This document shows positions 42,184 through 51,100 of a stretch of 64,000 bases of DNA, piece by piece; the first letter of the stretch is position 1; each line of letters begins with the position of its first letter. A program made the position numbers and the translations under genes. This DNA comes from Puniceibacterium sediminis (lineage in GTDB: Bacteria; Pseudomonadota; Alphaproteobacteria; Rhodobacterales; Rhodobacteraceae). The DNA is taken from NCBI RefSeq assembly GCF_900188035.1, contig NZ_FZNN01000009.1, positions 107,372 through 171,371 of the forward strand. The letters run 5' to 3'. The notes beneath the pieces are model-generated. The model was not told the DNA's origin. It searched no databases and was given only the letters and a program-made list of their open reading frames with translations.

Positions 42184-45100
42184 ATGTTTGAATTTCTCGC
42201 TCAGGTCTATTCATCGCTGTTCAGCACCACCGCGCAATTTTCGGGTGAAGCCGTCCATGCGCAGGTTGCCGCTTTTCGCACGCTGATCAACACCGACGCG
42301 CCGGAATTCAAGACGATCCGCCTCTGGGTCGATGACGGGGCCAGCTACGGGCATCAGGCGTCGACCGTGAATGTGATGTACCGGCTGGTCCGGCCCGCCG
42401 ATGACGCCGATCTGACGTTCGGATACACCGGCACGGTCGAAGTCTATTACCAAAGCGCCGCAGAACTGACCAAGCTACAGGAGCTGATCCCGGAACTTGC
42501 CACCACGGTATCCGGCCCGATCAACGGCGCGACCGTCACGCTGATCGCCTATGACGCCGCCACGCCACCGGCAACGCAGGTGGCCTTTGGTATGACGGGC
42601 GGGGTCGGCTACAGCAGCGATTACAACACACTGCTGAACGTCCAGACCTTTCTGCAATTGCAGCCCTACAACTGGCCAAGCCCCGAGCGGATCACCTTTG
42701 CCGATGGCACACCGGCCATTGATCTGTCGACCGTGCCCCAGGTCGGCGGCGAACGGTTCAACCGGCGGCTCTATACGCTGGACCCGGCCAGCTATCAGAC
42801 CGTGCCCTGGGCGATGTATCAGGCCGGCGCATACACCCCCGAACAAAAGGCCCGCGCCGAGATTGTCCAGTATCTGGTCAGCGACCCGTTCCTGGCCGAT
42901 CACGCCCTTCAGGCGGCCTACAGCATCAAAAGCCTGATCAGTCGGCTCAATGCCTCGCCGACATACGCGGCGGGACTGGTCTGTGCCTCTGTGCTGGACT
43001 GGCAGCGGCAGACGGGCGGTAACAACCCGAACGCGAAACCGACTGTCATCCTCAATTTCGACGACTTCGGCACACCAGCCGAATCCGAGGGCGGCGCGCT
43101 CAAAACCGTGCTGCTGGGCGGCTTTGCGCCAGACGAACACCAGCTGAATATGATGGTTCAGGCGGGTAATCCCGACGCTGTATCGAATTACAACCGGCGC
43201 AAGCAGTATTTCGAAAATCTGGATTCCGGCACGCGGTTTTTCTATCTGAACTATCCGGACGATCTGGATGATGTGAAAGCGGCGCTCGCGCTGATCGATG
43301 GCAATCCGAACGCCGTCATGTTCATCCAGCTGGGCCGCAGCTTTCCGGCGGTGTTCAGCCATGCGGTGTATAAATCCACCCTGCCGCCAGTGTTCGAAGG
43401 GCAGGGCACCGCGAACCTCTGCGTCAATATCGGCCGCGCCTTCATGCAGGTGCCGGCCCCCAATCAGAGTCAGGAAAACCGGCTCAAGATCTATCCGGCA
43501 CTGACGCTTGAAACCTACAATTCCCAGGCCATCCCCGGTGAGCTGCTGACAGCGGCGCAGCAGATATCCACCTCCAACGCGCTCTGGCCGACCGATCCGA
43601 CGCAGGCACCGTCACGCGTGACGGCCGACCTCTACCGCGCCTATACCGGTGCGCGCGCGGTGGAAATTCAAACCTATTTCGATGAAATCAAAGCCTTTTT
43701 CGCCTCCGCGCCGCAGGACAAGCTGTCGCTGGCCATCGCCTACATGATGTCACAGCGCGTGCCCGATAATGCGACGCTGGCCGCCACGGACAATCCGCTG
43801 AATGACCTGTGGGACCAGATCGACGCGGCGCAGAAAAAGGGCAGTGTCGATCTGGTGCCGGGCATTCTGGCCGGTGGCAGCATCCCGGATTTCATCACCA
43901 CCTTCCTGAAGTCATGGGCCCCGACGCTGACCCTGACCAGCGTGACCACCTTTGAACCCGCGACGAAACCCGACGACGTGACCGAAATCACGCTGGCCGG
44001 ACCGACCTCGGCCTTTGATGCGCTGGGTATCCCCTGCGATGTGACGATCAAATTCACCGCCCCCGACAATGTGCTGGCCGCCGATATCCGCTTCACCGTC
44101 ACGGGGGATTGGGTCATGCCCGGTGCCCCCTGGATGGTGTTTGATTCGCCCTTTATCGCCCTGACCCTGTCGGATGGGAAAAAGCTGGTCAGCGCCCGCA
44201 TCGGCGGCGGCTATTCGGCGTTCAAGGATGCGTCCAAAACCCCGATCAAGGCCGACCTCGATATCCTTGTTGGCGGTGCCGAAGATCTCTGGCCCGCCAG
44301 CATGCGCTTTGACGGGACCTATCCCGGCATCGCCAGCGCCTACCAGATGTTCACCGGTTACAATCTGGTCAAGGCACTGCCCGCACCCTTCAACGTACTG
44401 ACCGATCTGGGCGTGAGCGACATTGAAATCGACTATGACGCCAAGGCAAAGAACGTGAACAGCCTGTCGGTCGTCGCGCAAAGCAACACCACCGATCTGC
44501 CGCTTTTTGGCGGTCTCAGCCTCGCCAACACCAAGATCACCGCCATCGTCACCCAGCCCACCACCGCACGCACGCTGGCGGTGGGTGTTTCGGCCACATT
44601 CAACGTAGGCGCCACTGATCCGGCGGTGATTTCCGTCACCGTCACCTACCCCGAAGTCACCCTTCAGGGCGCGCTTGAGTCCGGCGTTCTGACCATTTCC
44701 AAGGTGATCGAAACCTTTGTGCCCGGCACCGTTCTTGACCTGCCGCATGAACCGGTGATCGACGCCTTTGCCTTCAACTATGACAAGCCCAGGGATTACC
44801 TCACTGTCTCGATGAACATGACGATGCAGGGGTGGGAATTCACCTTTCCCTATGCGCAGAAGCCGCTGTTCTCGCTTGATCGGGTGGGCTTCGGGATCAC
44901 CCGCGACAAGGGGTCGAACACCGGCAACATCACCGCCGACACGACGCTGGTGCCGTCCTTTACCCCGCAGATCAAGGTTGAGGTCGGCGCCTATTACGAA
45001 GCGACCAAGAATTGGCGCTTTCTCGCGCGCACCACCACGGTTGTGCCGCTCAATGATCTGATCGGCGACTATCTTGGCGCGGCCTGGATCACCGATGCGT

Positions 45101-48100
45101 TCCAGTTCCCGAAGCTCAAGGATATCAGCGTTGAAATGGTCTGGGGCCAGAAGGGCGGCACCGGCGCGGCCTCGGCCCAATGCTTTGAATTCAAGGCCAA
45201 GACCGCCACCCCATGGGAACCGATCCCGGTGCTGGGCGACCAGCTTTCCGCCACCTTCGATCTGACGTTGGGCTATCGCCCGGATGGGGCCGTGAACGAA
45301 AATCTGCGGCTTGCGGGCCTGCCCACCGTGCCCAATCCCACCGCGCTCGCGACCGAAACCGCCGGGATGCATGGCAAACTTCTTGCCGCCGTGACACTGT
45401 GGAAAATCCACCTGAGCATCGAATTCGATTTCCAGCCCGGTGTGCAAAAGGTCATCGTGATCTGGACTGATGTGGGGCTCAAGGCCGTGGTTGAAACCGC
45501 AGCCAAGGACGAACCGGCCCGCGGCATCACCAAGGGCGACACGATCGCCACCTTCACGCTCGAAGGGCAATCCATCGGCAGCATGGTCGAGAAATTCGTC
45601 GGCTGGGCCACGGGCACCAAATTCGGCCTGCAGCCGCCGTTCAACGTGCTGAACGATATCAAACTGTCGGGGCTCAGCGTCACCTACAACTTCACCACCA
45701 AGAAGGTGTCGTTCAACATCGGCATCGGCCCGATCGATCTGGGGCTGTTCACGCTCAAGGGCATCACACTGGCCTACAACCCGGACGGCAATTCCGCATC
45801 CGAAGGCAACGGCAGCAGCAAGAACAAGGTCGCGATCAACGTTGAGGGATCCTTCCTGTGGCAAAGCGGCGATTCCCTGTCCTGGGCGCCGGACGATCCC
45901 AATTCCACGCCCGCACCTGCCGGTGGCGGCAATAAATACTTCGATCTGCGCCTGCTCGCGCTGGGCCAGCACGTCGAGGTTCAGGGCCTGACCGGCGCGA
46001 AATCGGTGCAGGAGGTCATTACCAACCTGCAAAATCTCGATATCCCGAATCCGCCCGATATCCCGCTGAACGGTCCGAACCAGCCAAGGTTCAAGGCCGA
46101 TTCTTCGTGGTTCGTGGCCTTCGATTTCGGCGTGCTGAAGACGGAAAAAGACGCCAAATCCACCACCTCGGCCACCGCCATCGCGGCGTCGAACATGACC
46201 GCCCCCCGCGAATACGGCGTTCCTGCCCCGGCACAAAGCCGTGCGCTGGTGGCAGCCGAGGAAGCGGACGAATACTTCATCTCGCTTTCGATCGTGTTCA
46301 ACGACCCCAACCTGTATGCCCTGCGCATCGCGCTGGCCGGGCCGATGGCCAAGATATTCAAAGGTCTGGACTTCCAGATCATGTACCAGCAGGTATCTGA
46401 AAACGTTGGGAAATACTCCGCCCAGCTTGTCCTGCCCGACATCATGCGCAAATTCCAGATCGGCGTCGCCTCGATCACCCTGCCGACCTTTGCCATCGAG
46501 GTCTACACAAACGGCGATTTCCAGGTCGATCTCGGCTTTCCCTGGAACGAAGATTTCTCGGTCTCTTTCTCTGTCGAATTCATGGCCGGTCCGTTCCCGG
46601 TCATGGGCTCGGCCGGTTTCTATTTTGGCAAACTCTCAAGTGCGACCACCAACAAGGTGCCGACCACGTCGACCGGCTGGTTCAACCCGGTCATCGTCTT
46701 TGGCTTTGGCGCGCAGGTGGGTCTGGGCAAATCGGTCGAGGCCGGCATTCTGTCCGCCGGTTTCAGCCTCACGGTCTTTGGCATCATCGAAGGCGTGATC
46801 GCCCGCTGGCTGCCGTATCAGGGCAAGACCGAAGAGGGCCTTCCCGCCGAAATGCAGGACGGCTACTACTTCTCCCTGACCGGCACGCTCGGCATTCAGG
46901 GACGGCTTTATGGCTCGATCAACTTTGCGATCATCTCGGCCGAACTCAACATCAAGATCTCGATCTTCGTGCGCGCCACATTTGCGTCCTACGAACCGAT
47001 TCCGCTTCTGGTGCAGGCAAACGTCGACGTATCCCTGTCGGTCAAGATCAATCTGGGCCTGTTCAAGATCACCATCCATCTCGGCTTCAAGGCCGAGGTC
47101 AAGGCCAGCTTCGTGCTTGAAAACCCGATGAAGGGCCCGGCCCCGTGGCACGACCCGACACAGGTGGCCCGTGCCGCCCCGATGATGCTGAACGCCCGCG
47201 CCATGACGAAACTCATGACCTCTGGTGCGGCGCTGCGGGCAGCACCCTATAACCCCGACTGGACGAAACTTCAGCCGGGTATCCTGCTGAACATGCAGGG
47301 TTATGTGGTGCCGGTGCTGTCTGTCGTCGGTGACGGGGCGGCCGCCCCCGCCGATCAGAAAATGGCCTATGTGGTCAACTTCTTCATCAAGGATCAGGCC
47401 CCGGTCCAGACCGGACCCGATGGCACCCTGCGCAGCAGTGCTGCCGCACATATCGTGGCGCCCAACTCCGTGGCCCGCGCGGCGCATGAACGCGCCCGTG
47501 CCCGCAGCCGCCTTCGCGCCACAGGGGCCGCGAACACGTTTGAGGATTTCGCCGTTCGCGTGCTGCAATGGGCGCTGGCCGCCGGTCAACCCGGCACCCC
47601 CACGCCGGATGAGGTCGACGCCACCATCGTCACCGACGCCTATCTCGAACAGATCCTGAGCTGGTTCAGCAACGACGCCAATCCCGCGCCAATCCCCGCC
47701 ACCCAGATCGCCGCTTTCCTGAAAGGTCAAAGCGCCTTCGCCTTCACCCTCCAGCAAGAGGCGGATCCAACGGGCGAGGTTCCCGTGGTCTTCTTCCCCG
47801 CCGCGCCGGAACTGAACGTCAATGTGCCCGCCTTCAACGGCGGCGCGGCCTACACCTATTCCTATGGCGCGGCCAACACGTCGACTCCCGGCTACCTTGC
47901 CGCGCTGAACAGCTATTTCAACGCCCTCAAGGTCCAGATCGAGGCGGAAAACCCGGCCCCGAATGGCCGCCTGACTGCTGGTGCCGGTGGCCTCTCGATT
48001 GCCGAATATATCTTCCAGGATTATTTCGCGATGATCATCCGGCAGGGCGTGCAGTCCCTGCGCGATGCGCTTGCGAACTATCTTCTGCCGCTTGATACGC

Positions 48101-51100
48101 AAACCGGAAAGACCGCGCAGCAGATCGTCGATCATATCAATGCGCAGATGGCGGGCGATGCCCCGCTGGAGCCGCTGTTCTACACCGTCCCCGAACTCTT
48201 TGCCGCCAACCCATCCCATCCGCTGAACCCGGCGGCGTCGGCCGTGCAGATCGCCGGAATGACCTGGCAGGCCACCGGCGGGCAAAGCCTGAATGACATC
48301 GCCGCGCTGCCGGTCTTTGGCACCGCCTACAGCGGGCAGGCGCTGGGCCTTGCCAATGCCGCCGACCCCCGCATCATCGCCAGCGGCGTCACCATCGCGG
48401 CCAACGGAAATACCCATGTCACCCAAAGCGGCGACAGCTTTGACCGCATCGCCGTCACCTTGGGTCTTGCCGATGCGGCGGCGCTGTTTGCCGCCTTGCC
48501 GACGCTCTTGGCCGACAAGACCGTGCTTGCGGCGCAATCGATCCTCGATATCCCGGTCTTTGGCCACAAGATCACCGCAGGCGACACCCTGCAAACCGTG
48601 GCACAGCGCTACGCGCTTAAACTCGACGCGCTCGCCACCGACGCGAACGCCAAGATCGCGGATCTCTTTGACGGCACCGGCAAAAAACCCAGCCTGAATG
48701 TCCCGCATCTGGTGCAATACACCACCGGCGATCTGATGGACGAATTGCGCCGCTCGCTGGCGCTACAGCATATCTCGGCGATGATGTCGCGCTACTACAT
48801 GCACGGCCTGCGCCTGCCCACGGTTCTGGGCGATACCGGTCAGGACAAACTGATCCCCGCCGCCGGAGTGCCCTTTGCGGACGCCGGGGCCTATCCCGCC
48901 GACCTTGGCCTGTTTGCGCTGACCGGCCAGACGCTGCCGCTGCCCGTCATCCCGAACCCCGCCGACACGCCCGAAGGCGACCCGTTCTACAGCTTTACCC
49001 TGGCCGGTCCCGCCGACAGCTGGCTGACCCTTGGCGATACCAATACGGTGACCTACACGCTGGATGCCAGCCTTGGGAATGCGCGCTATCTGCAATATGA
49101 CGCGGTGCGCGCCGTGGCGCAGGGCGGATACCTCGACCTTGGCGCATCTCCCATCAAACCGCTGCCGGCCGCCACGCAAAAGGCCCAGCGCTTCCCGCTG
49201 ACACGCGAAATCGTCTGGCAATCGGCGGTTAACATCGACCTGCCGCAGCAACCCGCCGCCCCGACAACGCCGCGCCCGCGGCTGTGGTCGCTGCCCAATC
49301 CGCTGATCAACCTGCCCAACGGCACGCCGACCCGTCCGACGATGAAGCCGCTGATCGCCCGCACGGACGAGGCAAAGGGTAAAACCGTCGATGAAGCCAT
49401 CTTAAACTACGGCTTTGGGTCGCTGATCTCCTTCCAGGTCAAGAAACTGGCCGATATCGGCACGGGGTCTGCCGTCAAACGCACCTACGAAATCGTCGGC
49501 GCGCCGGAATCCGAAATCACCCTGCTGGAACGCCTGCTCGACCAGCTGCCGAAAGACAATTCCGCCTTCCAGCAGCTGGGCCTTTTCTACCGCCCGACCA
49601 CCACGGGCAGCGAAACGGCAGGCTGGCAGTCTGACGACCCATCGCTTAGCCTGATGGGCATCACCCAGACCAACCTGTCGACCGAAACCCGGCCCCCCGT
49701 CGGCTCGGCGCAGGTCGACGCGCGGATGGCGGTCACCGATTTTGGCAATGTCATCGGCACGCCCATCGACCTGCTGCGCCTGCTGTGGGAGGCAAGCATC
49801 ACCCGGCAGGGCGGCTTCTTCCTGACCTATTCCACCAACGGCACGACTGATCCCAAAGGCCTGCCGGACCACATCTTCAACGACCGGGGCGAAGCCGAGG
49901 TCGCGGTTCTGGTGCTCTACGATCTTGCCGGGTCAATGGGTCTGGAGGTCGGCAACTTCATGAACGTGGTGGCCACCAACGAAGGCTTTGACCTCACCGC
50001 CGCCGCCATGGTCGCCGAGGCCGTGCCGCTGCCACCCAAGCAGGGGCGTGCTTTCATCCCCGGCGCCGATACGCTCGCCAGTTACGGCGCTGAATACTAC
50101 ATGGGCCTCGGCGTGCTGGTGACCCAGAACGCCACCGCGCCACTGGCCGAAGGCACTCCGCTGCGGATCGAAGGCGGGCTGTACCAAGTCCCCGCCGTGC
50201 CGCCGCAGACACCGGACCTTGCCAACCCCGGCGGGGATCTCGCGCTGATCGCGCAGCATTTTGGCACCTCGGTCGCGGCCATTCAGGCCGTCAACATCGC
50301 CGGTCTGCCCGCCACGCTGGCCCCGCTGACGGCGATCAAGCTGCCCGCGCTGGACATCACGGTGCCTGCCAACAGCAGCTTTGCCGCCCTGTCCACCTAC
50401 TACGGCGCGCCGCTTGCCAGCCTTGCGGCCACCAACGCCGCGACTTCGGCCTTTGCCGCCGGGGCGCTGTCTGTCATCGTCGGTCCGCTCAGCCTCGCCC
50501 CCGAGGTAAAGGAAGGCGTGGCAGGCATCACCCTGACCCGGCCCGAACCGCAGGTGCCCGACACGGTGACGGCGGACTATGGCCTTGCCTATCTGCAACA
50601 GACCTTCAGCCTGATGGGCTATCGCATCGCGCCCAATACCGGCAATTCCTACTTTGCCACCTCCAACTGGGGCCTGCCCGCCGGTCCGGTCAATCCCGAC
50701 CCCGACACCACCAGCGGCAAACTTCAGGCACCGGCCGCCAGCGCCGATAGCTGGGATTTCAGCGTATCCGTGCCCTATACCGCCGTTCTGTCCAAAGGCG
50801 TGGCCGACCCCAGCCCCTATCTGGGCGTGGGCAGCATGATGACGCTCGACCTCGACTGGCTGGACATCTTCGGCAACCGGGTGCTGTCCGATCTGAACGA
50901 CCCGAATGCGGCACCGGCGAAACAGAACCTGCCGCCGCAGATCACCGGCTATACCGACCGGCTCTTTGGTGTCGGGCAGTGGCCATCGGTCGCCAATGCC
51001 TTCCGCATCCACAAACCCGACGGCACCGATGCGCCGGTGCTGAACCTGATCCTGCGCTTTGATACCTCAGTGTACGAAACCGCCCGCAGTGACATGCAAA

